A stretch of DNA of 51,798 nt from the NCBI GenBank assembly GCA_012729505.1, contig JAAYDA010000069.1, forward strand, positions 1 through 51,798, written 5' to 3'. The notes under the pieces are model-generated. The model was not told where the DNA came from, did no database searches, and saw nothing but the letters and a program-made list of their open reading frames with translations. The stretch comes from Syntrophomonadaceae bacterium. Lineage in GTDB: Bacteria; Bacillota; Syntrophomonadia; Syntrophomonadales; DTU052. Positions 35,466 to 42,491 of the stretch are shown here, in pieces. Each line of letters starts with the position of its first letter. The stretch's first letter is position 1. The position numbers were made by a program, and so were the translations under genes.

Positions 35466-36794
35466 ATGAACGAACTGATCATAATATTGGATATCATTAT
35501 CGTAGTCTTGCTGCTAATTATTCTGTGGCGGACTTGGAATCAGAATTCTTCCCTGTCACCTGAAATAGAACGGCTGCTAAGAGAACAGGAAAAGCTGGAA
35601 CGAACCATTCGTGAGGAGATGGGTCGAAACCGGGATGAGGCTGCGGCCCATTTCAGATTGGAACGGGAAGAGCTGAACCGCTCATTCAGTTTATTAAGGG
35701 ATTCTCAATTTAATCATATGGCGGAAGCTTCGCAGCTGCAGCACCAACAGCTGGAATCCTTTGGCAAACAGTTGGCACAATTGGCCCAAGGTAATGATCA
35801 AAGACTTGAAAACATGCGGCAGACCATTGAAAATCGAATGGCGGCACTGCAGAAAGATAATAATTACAAACTGGAACAAATGCGAATGACGGTGGATGAG
35901 AAGCTGCAATCGACGCTGGAGGTTCGCCTGGGAGAGTCATTCAAGCTGGTGAGTGAACGATTGGAAATGGTCCATAAAGGACTGGGGGAGATGCACGCAC
36001 TGGCCGCCGGGGTGGGAGACTTGAAAAAGGTGCTTGCTAACGTTAAAACACGGGGAACCTGGGGAGAGGTTCAGCTGGGGAACATACTTGAACAAGTATT
36101 GGCTGCCGAACAGTTTGCGACTAATGTGGTTACCAAAAAAGGGAGTACGGCTCGGGTTGAATATGCGATAAGACTGCCGGGGCAGAGCAGTGATGAAATG
36201 ATCTGGCTGCCGGTAGATGCAAAATTTCCTCAGGAAGATTATTTAAGATTAGTTGAGGCATGTGAGGATGGAGATGCGGTGGCAGCCGAGGAAGCAGCCA
36301 AGCAATTGGCAGTAAGAATTAAGGCTGAAGCTCGGGAAATTGCTGAAAAATACCTTGATCCCCCCCACACCACCGATTTTGCCATAATGTTTCTTCCGAC
36401 TGAAGGACTATATGCGGAGGTGTCGCGCCATCCCGGCCTTACTGAAGAATTACAGAGGTTATATCGAGTGAGTATTACCGGTCCCAATACTATGGCCGCC
36501 TTTTTAACCAGTCTTTCCATGGGATTCCGCACCTTGGCCATTCAAAAGCGTTCCAGCGAAGTCTGGAATCTTTTACGGGCCGTCAAAACTGAATTCAGCA
36601 AATTCGGGCAGGCTTTGGAAAAAACCCAGAAAAAGCTCCAGGAGGCCAGCAATACCATCGAAAAGGCCGCCAACCGATCACGGCAAATCGAAAAGAAGCT
36701 TAATGGTATTGAAAGCCTGCCGGATACCGAGGTCAATGAATATTTAGATGAAATTCAAGAGCTTGATGAGCGAATATCAGGGGTTACTCTATAA
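35466..36794 (+). CDS. rmuC: DNA recombination protein RmuC
   Basis: A 442-residue protein with one N-terminal membrane segment (about 5-22), a long coiled coil (about 35-165), then the RmuC domain related to restriction endonucleases (RGTWGEVQLGNILEQ, WLPVDAKFPQEDY, FLPTEGLYAEV, SITGPNTMAAFLTSL). RmuC limits inversions at short inverted repeats, presumably by cutting DNA structures. ATG 35466 follows GGAAGGAA; a TTG one codon earlier is less likely. Its end overlaps the convergent sodC gene by 11 bases. The number of palindromes in this window gives it possible local targets (inference). Confidence 0.93.
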   Translation: MNELIIILDIIIVVLLLIILWRTWNQNSSLSPEIERLLREQEKLERTIREEMGRNRDEAAAHFRLEREELNRSFSLLRDSQFNHMAEASQLQHQQLESFGKQLAQLAQGNDQRLENMRQTIENRMAALQKDNNYKLEQMRMTVDEKLQSTLEVRLGESFKLVSERLEMVHKGLGEMHALAAGVGDLKKVLANVKTRGTWGEVQLGNILEQVLAAEQFATNVVTKKGSTARVEYAIRLPGQSSDEMIWLPVDAKFPQEDYLRLVEACEDGDAVAAEEAAKQLAVRIKAEAREIAEKYLDPPHTTDFAIMFLPTEGLYAEVSRHPGLTEELQRLYRVSITGPNTMAAFLTSLSMGFRTLAIQKRSSEVWNLLRAVKTEFSKFGQALEKTQKKLQEASNTIEKAANRSRQIEKKLNGIESLPDTEVNEYLDEIQELDERISGVTL

Positions 36795-37242
36795 TTCCGC
36801 ATGCCAGCCGTCTTCCTGCATTGCCTGACGGCTGAGAGCGGTAATCATCGGGATTCTCATGGATGATTACCGCTTTGCCAATCACATCCCGAACCCGGAA
36901 ACGTTTAGTAAAAAATTTCATAATAGCGCGGCCATTTTGAGAAAACAGAACCGGGAAATCTCCGGCATGGTTGCCATGGGGCTGGTGATCGGGATTCCAG
37001 TGTTCCCCTGCCTTCAAAAAGGGTTCAGCCGGGTTGCCAACCAGGCAGGTTCCAAATTCGTGAAGATGAAATCCGTGTGGTCCTACTGGAGACTGTTCAG
37101 GTTTGGCAGGCTGATAAGGCGGAAGCCCTGAGATATCAACCGACACCCAGACACCCCTGCCAAAATCTCGAAATACTATGGTTCCGTTGATCTGAGGTGC
37201 CAAGGGACCGCCGCGAATGCGAGCAATAGCCGTCGATCGCAT
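36784..37242 (-). CDS. sodC: Cu/Zn superoxide dismutase, no signal peptide seen
   Basis: A 152-residue SodC that converts superoxide to H2O2 and O2. All metal ligands are present: His59, His61 and His128 for copper, His81 bridging, His89, His92 and Asp95 for zinc, and the disulfide pair Cys66 and Cys148. Motifs: GFHLHEFG, GEHWNPDH, HGNHAGDFP, SGNAGRRLACG. The frame is open to 37419, but ATG 37242 has GGAAGG upstream and gives a normal domain with no signal peptide, so it may be cytoplasmic. It is convergent with rmuC (11 bases overlap) and divergent from the next acyl-CoA dehydrogenase. The 3' coding region holds two strong inverted repeats. Confidence 0.9.
   Translation of the reverse strand: MRSTAIARIRGGPLAPQINGTIVFRDFGRGVWVSVDISGLPPYQPAKPEQSPVGPHGFHLHEFGTCLVGNPAEPFLKAGEHWNPDHQPHGNHAGDFPVLFSQNGRAIMKFFTKRFRVRDVIGKAVIIHENPDDYRSQPSGNAGRRLACGIIE
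36805..36874. terminator. Two perfect inverted repeats inside the sodC 3' end, just past rmuC
   Basis: CAGCCGTC (36805-36812) pairs with GACGGCTG (36827-36834), and the 13-base arm 36837-36849 pairs perfectly with 36862-36874. Both lie within sodC codons but directly after the rmuC stop, so they may end the rmuC transcript. No T-run follows. Confidence 0.45.
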
Positions 37243-37439
37243 TAGTATAACCTTCCTTCTGATATTTTTGCTCTGGGTTTCTAATCCATAGTATGAAATG
37301 GAAATAGAATGTGTGGCTAACAGGTTAGGGGATTGGAGGCTTACTTGAGTGGAATAAACCAGTCGATTCGTGATAAAATTCGAGTCAGGAAACATTGGCG
37401 GAGCAATGAAAACGAACAACCATGAAAGGAGCGATTAAG

Positions 37440-38579
37440 TTGGATTTTAGACTGACCGAGGAACAGGAATTGATTCAAGCTAATATGCGAGAATTTGCAG
37501 AGAGGTATGTGGATCCAATTGCGGCTTCTATCGACGAGGAAAGTCGGTATCCAGCCGAAGTATTTGCCCGATTAGCTGAGATGGGTTGGATGGGAATTCC
37601 CTATTCCCAGGAATATGGCGGGGCAGGGTCCGACTACCTGACATTTACCGTGGTTGTGGAGGAATTATCCAAATCATGTGCCGCTACCGGTTTTACCCTC
37701 TCCTGCCATACTGCACTGGCTAGCGGACCTATTGCAAATTTCGGTACCGAAGAGCAAAAAAAGCAGTACTTAACTCCATTATGCCAGGGAAAGCATATCG
37801 GAGCATTTGCCCTGACCGAGCCTGGGGCCGGAACAGACGTGGGCGCCGGTTCCACTACCGCAGAATCCGATGGTGATGAATACATCCTCAACGGGACCAA
37901 GACTTTTACTTCCAACGGACCTATTGCCGATACTTTTGTAGTTTTTGCTGTTACCGACAAAACCAAAGGCACCAAAGGAATGAGTGCGTTTATTGTACCA
38001 GCCGGGACCCCGGGGCTTAGTGTGGGTGCGCACTTTTTCAAAATGGGGATCAGAGCTTCCCAAACTTCTGAAATTCACTTAAAGAATTGCCGCATCCCCA
38101 AGCAAAACTTATTGGGGCAGGAGGGGCAAGGCTTCAGAATAGCCCTGCAAACTTTAGATAACGGCCGGATTCAAGTTGCCGCCCAGGCCGTAGGCATAGC
38201 CCAGGCCGCCCTTGATGAGTCGGTGAAATACGCTAAAGAAAGGATTCAGTTTGGGAAACCCATATCAGCCAACCAAGCTATTCAGTGGATGATTGCCGAT
38301 ATGGCCACCGATATTTCTGCAGCGCGATTTCTCACTTACCATGCTGCATTTCTCAAAGATCAAGGCCGGCCTTATTCCAAGGAAGCTGCAATGGCTAAGG
38401 TGTTTGCGTCTGAGATGGCTAACCGCCATGCCTCAAAGGCAGTACAGATACACGGGGGTTATGGCTATATAAAGGGTCAGAAAGTAGAAAGACTAATGCG
38501 CGATGCTAAGATCACCGAAATATATGAGGGAACTTCTGAGGCCCAACGTATGGTTATTTCCAGCAATGTGCTCAGATAA
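37440..38579 (+). CDS. Acyl-CoA dehydrogenase (short-chain/butyryl type)
   Basis: A 379-residue FAD enzyme with FALTEPGAGTDVG, IKGQKVERLMRDAKI and the textbook IYEGTSEAQRMVI, whose glutamate is the catalytic base of butyryl- and short-chain acyl-CoA dehydrogenases. The reaction is butyryl-CoA to crotonyl-CoA or its reverse, with ETF. The frame has an ATG at 37422, but TTG 37440 lies 8 bases after AAAGGAG and starts the protein at the normal LDFRLTEEQ, so it is chosen. It is a single gene with a strong terminator 95 bases after the stop. Confidence 0.93.
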   Translation: MDFRLTEEQELIQANMREFAERYVDPIAASIDEESRYPAEVFARLAEMGWMGIPYSQEYGGAGSDYLTFTVVVEELSKSCAATGFTLSCHTALASGPIANFGTEEQKKQYLTPLCQGKHIGAFALTEPGAGTDVGAGSTTAESDGDEYILNGTKTFTSNGPIADTFVVFAVTDKTKGTKGMSAFIVPAGTPGLSVGAHFFKMGIRASQTSEIHLKNCRIPKQNLLGQEGQGFRIALQTLDNGRIQVAAQAVGIAQAALDESVKYAKERIQFGKPISANQAIQWMIADMATDISAARFLTYHAAFLKDQGRPYSKEAAMAKVFASEMANRHASKAVQIHGGYGYIKGQKVERLMRDAKITEIYEGTSEAQRMVISSNVLR

Positions 38580-38673
38580 GCAGCTCATGGGGTAAATCCT
38601 CCTCATATATTTGTGCCTTCCGCTGTACTCAATATGACACTTTTCTGATCATTGACATGAAATATGCTTGTTT

Positions 38674-38706
38674 AACCCGGGACCAAAAATCCCGGGTTAT
38701 TTTCGC
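38674..38706 (+). terminator. Rho-independent terminator after acyl-CoA dehydrogenase
   Basis: A perfect 9-bp stem, AACCCGGGA (38674-38682) with TCCCGGGTT (38690-38698), loop CCAAAAA, followed by ATTTTCG. Confidence 0.85.
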
Positions 38707-38800
38707 GGCAAATCGCTTCTTCGACAGAATTGGAAAAATGCACTTGTAGTCAGGCGGTCTGGATTTCCGCTAAGCTTATCCCTGAGGAGGCGAAGAATCA

Positions 38801-39505
38801 ATGATTAAAAGAATTTCCGCAATTATCGTGCTGGCAGTTTTCGGTGTATTCCTTTGTACTTATAATCCCGGGGTGGCCGGTGAGTTTACTGCCGCCAATG
38901 TTAAACAAGTCCAGGTTACGGCTAACAACCTTCATCTAAGAACAGGGGCCGGAACTAATCACACCATTATTACCACTCTTCATAAAGGCAATGTTCTTGA
39001 AGTGCTGGGCAAGATTGATGACTGGTATGTGGTGAAAATGACCGATGATACTGTTGGATGTGTTGTAACCAGATATGTAAAATCATATAATCCTGCTCCT
39101 GTAACAAATCCTTCCGACACCAGCAGTGCAACTGCCATGCAAACGGAGATGCTGGGGTATATTAATAAAGCGCGGACCGATGCCAATTTGGCACCATTAA
39201 AGCTGGACAAGGCGCTATGTGACGGAGCCCTGCTAAAATCCCAGGATATGGTCAATAATAACTACTTCAATCATCAATCACCCAAATATGGCAGTCCATT
39301 TGAAATGATGGGGAAATTAGGTATCAAATACAATTATGCCGGTGAGAACATTGCCAAACACCTTACGGTGAAAAGTGCCCACGAAGGATTTATGAACTCG
39401 TCCGGGCACCGTGCCAATATCTTAGGAGCCAACTACGGAAAAGTTGGATTAGGCTTTGTGAAAAGCGGAGGTTATCTCTACGTAACCCAATGGTTTACAA
39501 ATTAA
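38801..39505 (+). CDS. Secreted CAP-domain (SCP/YkwD-like) protein with an SH3b domain
   Basis: A 234-residue exported protein. The signal peptide spans about 1-27. An SH3b domain (about 33-92, VTANNLHLRTGAGTNH) is followed by a CAP domain (about 105-234) with NKARTDANLAPLKLDKAL, NHQSPKYGSP, GENIAK, SSGHRANILGANYGKVGLG. CAP proteins in spore formers (YkwD, SafA-linked) are surface or spore-envelope proteins of uncertain activity. The ATG follows GAGGAGG. Monocistronic: a strong terminator follows. Confidence 0.9.
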   Translation: MIKRISAIIVLAVFGVFLCTYNPGVAGEFTAANVKQVQVTANNLHLRTGAGTNHTIITTLHKGNVLEVLGKIDDWYVVKMTDDTVGCVVTRYVKSYNPAPVTNPSDTSSATAMQTEMLGYINKARTDANLAPLKLDKALCDGALLKSQDMVNNNYFNHQSPKYGSPFEMMGKLGIKYNYAGENIAKHLTVKSAHEGFMNSSGHRANILGANYGKVGLGFVKSGGYLYVTQWFTN

Positions 39506-39533
39506 TTTAAGAATACTACTCTAAAATAATACC

Positions 39534-39578
39534 GGCGAAGGCAGTTGATAGAAACAGCATCACTGCTTTCGCCTTTTT
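39534..39578 (+). terminator. Rho-independent terminator after the CAP-domain gene
   Basis: A 12-bp stem with one mismatch, 39534-39545 with 39562-39573, followed by TTTTTGATTTT. Confidence 0.85.
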
Positions 39579-39671
39579 GATTTTGCGACATAAGAATATA
39601 GAATAAAGATGTTCTTAAGTTATAATCAATAAAAATACCGATATTACAGTCTGCTTTATCCGATGACTAAT

Positions 39672-39781
39672 CTGCCCTAAGACCCCCGCCTCTATAGTCG
39701 GCGGGTGCCCAAGGGCAGTTAAGTCCCTGGATCCGTGCGACTAAGATTCAGATGGAGTCAAAATTTCATCTGAATCAAGTC
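39672..39781. mobile_element. Hairpin pair resembling an IS200/IS605-type end (remnant)
   Basis: Hairpin 1: CTGCCCT (39672-39678) pairs with AGGGCAG (39712-39718) around an inner CCCGCC/GGCGGG pair. Hairpin 2: GATTCAGATG (39745-39754) pairs perfectly with CATCTGAATC (39767-39776), extended by GACT/AGTC. From memory, CCCCCGCCTCTATAG-type hairpins occur at ends of IS200/IS605 elements. No tnpA or tnpB is present, so it could be a solo end or an unrelated structured RNA. Confidence 0.35.
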
Positions 39782-39836
39782 TTACTTTATCTGCAAAACG
39801 ATAATAGCACTGACATTGTTTATGAGGGATCATCTC

Positions 39837-40985
39837 GTGATCAGATTACTTAATAAGTTATTGAGAATAAATCTTCGGGTTATTATTCTAACTCTGCTGC
39901 TGTTAGTGTTGTTCGATGTCGCACTTCAACAAGCCATAATACCTTATTATCTAGATTCGAATCGTAGCTCAGGCCGGATTAGGGGAACTGCTACTGCTCC
40001 TGCCATAAAAAGGCTTCCCGCTGACGATGCTAACACTCTCAGTTTGTGGAAGGCTCAGTTGGCAGAGGAACAAGGGTTTACAGTAGTTTTTCTCGGTGAC
40101 TCTATTGATCATGGCGGAGGAGTCGCTGCTGAACACAATACTCTACCCGCATTCTTTAGTCAGCGTCTATCACTTCTTTATCCGGAAAAGGATATCAAGG
40201 TGTTTAATTTCAGCCTGCCGGGATGTACTCCGGCAGATACTTACAATATTCTGAGCTTTATTGCCGATATCAAACCGGATCTGGTTATATATGATGTAAA
40301 CATGGGCTGGTTCGGGACAAAAAATGAAATGGAACACCCGCTGCTGGCTGAATTGACTGAGGTAGAAGAGGAGCATTCTCCACCTCTGCCTTTGCCAGCC
40401 AAAGCCCTGACCGGTGCCGAGATCGAAAAAATCCTTACCAGCTATGCAACCGACTACTGGTCTTTGTATCGCAACCGCATTTTTCTTAATTATGTTTGGT
40501 TTGGAAAACCCCTTGCAGAGCATTTTCAAATCAAGACCACAGCCGAGGAACTTGATACAGATGCCGGTAATCTATTAAGCGATGAAGAAATATATAAGCC
40601 CTGGTATTTGAAGGACTTTGACGATTTAAAAAAGGCTGAAGGCAAATTAGGGCATTTCACCCTTGATGAGCATAACCCGCATTGGGGCATGTACAATCGG
40701 CTGTTGGAGAAACTGGCCCAAGAGAATATAAATTCGGTGTTTTTTATGATACCTCGCAACCGAACTTTATATGAAAAATATAATCTCTTAGATGAAAAGG
40801 TGCTTAATGATCAGCAGGAGATATTAGCTGCCGCGGCCCGAAAATATGGGGCAGTGGTTTATGATTATACTTTTGCCGTAAATGATCTTTACTTTACTGA
40901 TTCAGTGCATCTCACTGCTGAGGGCAATAGGGATTTGGCTTATTTATTAGTTGCAGATATTGTCGAGGATAATTTGATGAAATAG
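39837..40985 (+). CDS. Membrane-anchored SGNH-fold protein (DltD/AlgX-like acyltransferase)
   Basis: A 382-residue protein with one N-terminal membrane segment (about 14-32) and an extracellular SGNH domain. It has the nucleophile Ser89 in FLGDSIDHG, a glycine in NFSLPGCTP, an asparagine in YDVNMGWF, and Asp355 with His358 in DSVHLTAEG. The size and topology match DltD, which works with DltB to acylate teichoic acids. It sits 9 bases upstream of an MBOAT gene and two genes before a DltX-like microprotein, so it probably transfers the acyl group to a surface polymer (inference). The GTG at 39837 follows GAGGGA by 7 bases; an ATG at 39822 is possible. Confidence 0.78.
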   Translation: MIRLLNKLLRINLRVIILTLLLLVLFDVALQQAIIPYYLDSNRSSGRIRGTATAPAIKRLPADDANTLSLWKAQLAEEQGFTVVFLGDSIDHGGGVAAEHNTLPAFFSQRLSLLYPEKDIKVFNFSLPGCTPADTYNILSFIADIKPDLVIYDVNMGWFGTKNEMEHPLLAELTEVEEEHSPPLPLPAKALTGAEIEKILTSYATDYWSLYRNRIFLNYVWFGKPLAEHFQIKTTAEELDTDAGNLLSDEEIYKPWYLKDFDDLKKAEGKLGHFTLDEHNPHWGMYNRLLEKLAQENINSVFFMIPRNRTLYEKYNLLDEKVLNDQQEILAAAARKYGAVVYDYTFAVNDLYFTDSVHLTAEGNRDLAYLLVADIVEDNLMK

Positions 40986-40994
40986 AGGGTCACT

Positions 40995-42176
40995 ATGCTT
41001 AATACATGGACATTTATGGCTTATGTTCTTGTATCAGTATTCTTATTCTGGGTTATTCCGGCCCGATTTCGGCCAGCCTTTCTGGTCTTGATCAGTGCCG
41101 GTTATTTCTATTGCTACTATCCGAAAGAAGTTTTATTTCTTCTGGTGCTGTCCATGGTCGTATATTTGGCCGGAGTCATTCAAGACCGGGAAGTGCTTCC
41201 CCGGACATCTTTGACAATTGGCACGGTTATTCTTCTGGTTGGAATCCTGGCTTATTTCAAATATTCCGGTTTCATTCTGGAGAACCTCAAACCCTTATTA
41301 GAGCCATTATTGCAGACCAGGCTATCCATCCCGAAAATATTTATTCCCATTGGAATATCGTATTTCACCTTTAAAATGATCCACTACATTGTTGATATCA
41401 GTCGCAAGCAGATAGAAAGGCATAACCTGATCATGTTTTTGAGTTATATATTCTTTTATCCTATTCTGGTGTCAGGACCGATTGAAAGATTTCAGCCGTT
41501 CTCGAAGCAGCTTCGGGAAAGCGCCGGTTTTCAACGGGGCTATGTGATGGAAGGATTGCCCCGGATCGGGTCGGGACTGTTTAAAAAGATCGTATTGGCA
41601 GATACCCTGGGAGCAACTGCGGTTTTACTGCAGCAGCCCGACCTGCTGGCATGGCAGTACTGGTTAGCGAGTTTAGCTTTTACTCTGCAGCTTTATTTCG
41701 ATTTTTCAGGGTATTCGGATATGGCCATAGGTATCTCGCGTCTATTCGGCATCAGGGTGATGGAGAATTTCAATTGGCCTTATTTGGCAGCGAATATTTC
41801 AGACTTTTGGAAGAGATGGCACATGTCCCTTACCGGATGGTTTCGGGATTACCTGTTTATACCGCTGGGAGGCAGCCGAGGCAACTTGAGTATGATAATC
41901 AGGAATACACTGATCGTAATGGCGGTGACTGGCTTGTGGCATGGGGCGGGATGGCATTTTATATTTTGGGGTCTTTATCATGCCGGGGGATTAATTATAC
42001 TGCGTTTATACCGAAAATACCTGCTTCCTGTTCTGGCGCAGAAAACTGACTTTATGAGCTCGGCCCCGGCCCAGGCTCTAGGCGTATTGTTGACTTTCGC
42101 TTTCGTTAATATTGGCTGGATATTTTTTGCCTGTGATATGGAACAGAGCATTTATGTGCTAAAACACCTGTTTTAG
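40995..42176 (+). CDS. MBOAT-family O-acyltransferase (DltB/AlgI-like)
   Basis: A 393-residue polytopic membrane protein that moves an acyl group across the membrane. The two key histidines are His276 in KRWHMSLTGWFRDYL and His316 in GLWHGAGWHFIFWG, matching the tunnel histidines of DltB. YFDFSGYSDMAIGISRLFG is another family hallmark. The start is 9 bases after the SGNH gene and the stop 27 bases before the microprotein gene. No dltA or dltC is present, so the donor is unlikely to be D-alanyl-carrier protein; acetyl or another acyl-CoA is more probable (inference). Confidence 0.92.
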   Translation: MLNTWTFMAYVLVSVFLFWVIPARFRPAFLVLISAGYFYCYYPKEVLFLLVLSMVVYLAGVIQDREVLPRTSLTIGTVILLVGILAYFKYSGFILENLKPLLEPLLQTRLSIPKIFIPIGISYFTFKMIHYIVDISRKQIERHNLIMFLSYIFFYPILVSGPIERFQPFSKQLRESAGFQRGYVMEGLPRIGSGLFKKIVLADTLGATAVLLQQPDLLAWQYWLASLAFTLQLYFDFSGYSDMAIGISRLFGIRVMENFNWPYLAANISDFWKRWHMSLTGWFRDYLFIPLGGSRGNLSMIIRNTLIVMAVTGLWHGAGWHFIFWGLYHAGGLIILRLYRKYLLPVLAQKTDFMSSAPAQALGVLLTFAFVNIGWIFFACDMEQSIYVLKHLF

Positions 42177-42203
42177 TAGTCGAACAATAATAAGGGGGAT
42201 ATT

Positions 42204-42317
42204 ATGAGAAACATAATAGAGGATATAGGCAAAGCGATATTTTGGTTTTTGATTGTAGTTACCATCGTTTTGTTTTCTACGGGAGGCTACCAGACCTTCA
42301 TATATCAAAACTTCTGA
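42204..42317 (+). CDS. DltX-like 37-residue membrane microprotein
   Basis: A short frame with ATG 42204, GGGGG ribosome binding site 6 bases upstream, and TGA 42315-42317. It has an N-terminal polar helix, one membrane segment (about 12-26) and the C-terminus GGYQTFIYQNF. DltX, the small protein of the D-alanylation system, ends in a very similar FIYxxF motif, whose tyrosine is proposed to carry the acyl group between DltB and DltD. The place after an MBOAT gene with an SGNH partner supports the reading. It is easily missed by gene finders for its size. The claim rests on motif, size and context; no search was run. Confidence 0.75.
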   Translation: MRNIIEDIGKAIFWFLIVVTIVLFSTGGYQTFIYQNF

Positions 42318-42360
42318 CCTGGTCAAAAATCTGGAACCGGCCAAAGAGGACGACTTCCCG

Positions 42361-42461
42361 GACCGATGACAAAGCGAATCTCTGTGCTGCTGGAAAACTC
42401 CGCTCGATCAAGATACCTTATGTACGTCTCAATCGCAGACTTTCCCTGCGCCTTGATCTTC
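42361..42461 (-). repeat. Palindromic repeat family, copy D (extended)
   Basis: On the minus strand the core (42394-42443) matches copy A at about 42 of 49 bases, with similarity on both sides. The outer arms are weaker (AAGTCTGC / GCGGAGTT). In the shared frame it reads KSAIETYIRYLDRAEF without a stop, inside a 65-codon frame (ATG at 42520) that overlaps the end of the acyl-CoA ligase. That frame has no ribosome binding site. Confidence 0.7.
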
Positions 42462-42491
42462 ACTCCTGTCATCAGTGACTGGATATCATGC

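Larger units (their letters stand above)
39506..39836. other. Intergenic region with terminator and IS200/IS605-like hairpins
   Basis: No gene seen. It holds the terminator at 39534-39578 and two hairpins at 39672-39718 and 39739-39781. The remainder is AT-rich and may hold the promoter of the SGNH/MBOAT cassette. Confidence 0.5.

Noticed and set aside
37243-37419. 59-residue N-terminal extension of SodC
   Set aside because: Not part of the domain, no signal peptide pattern, and a better ATG with GGAAGG lies at 37242.
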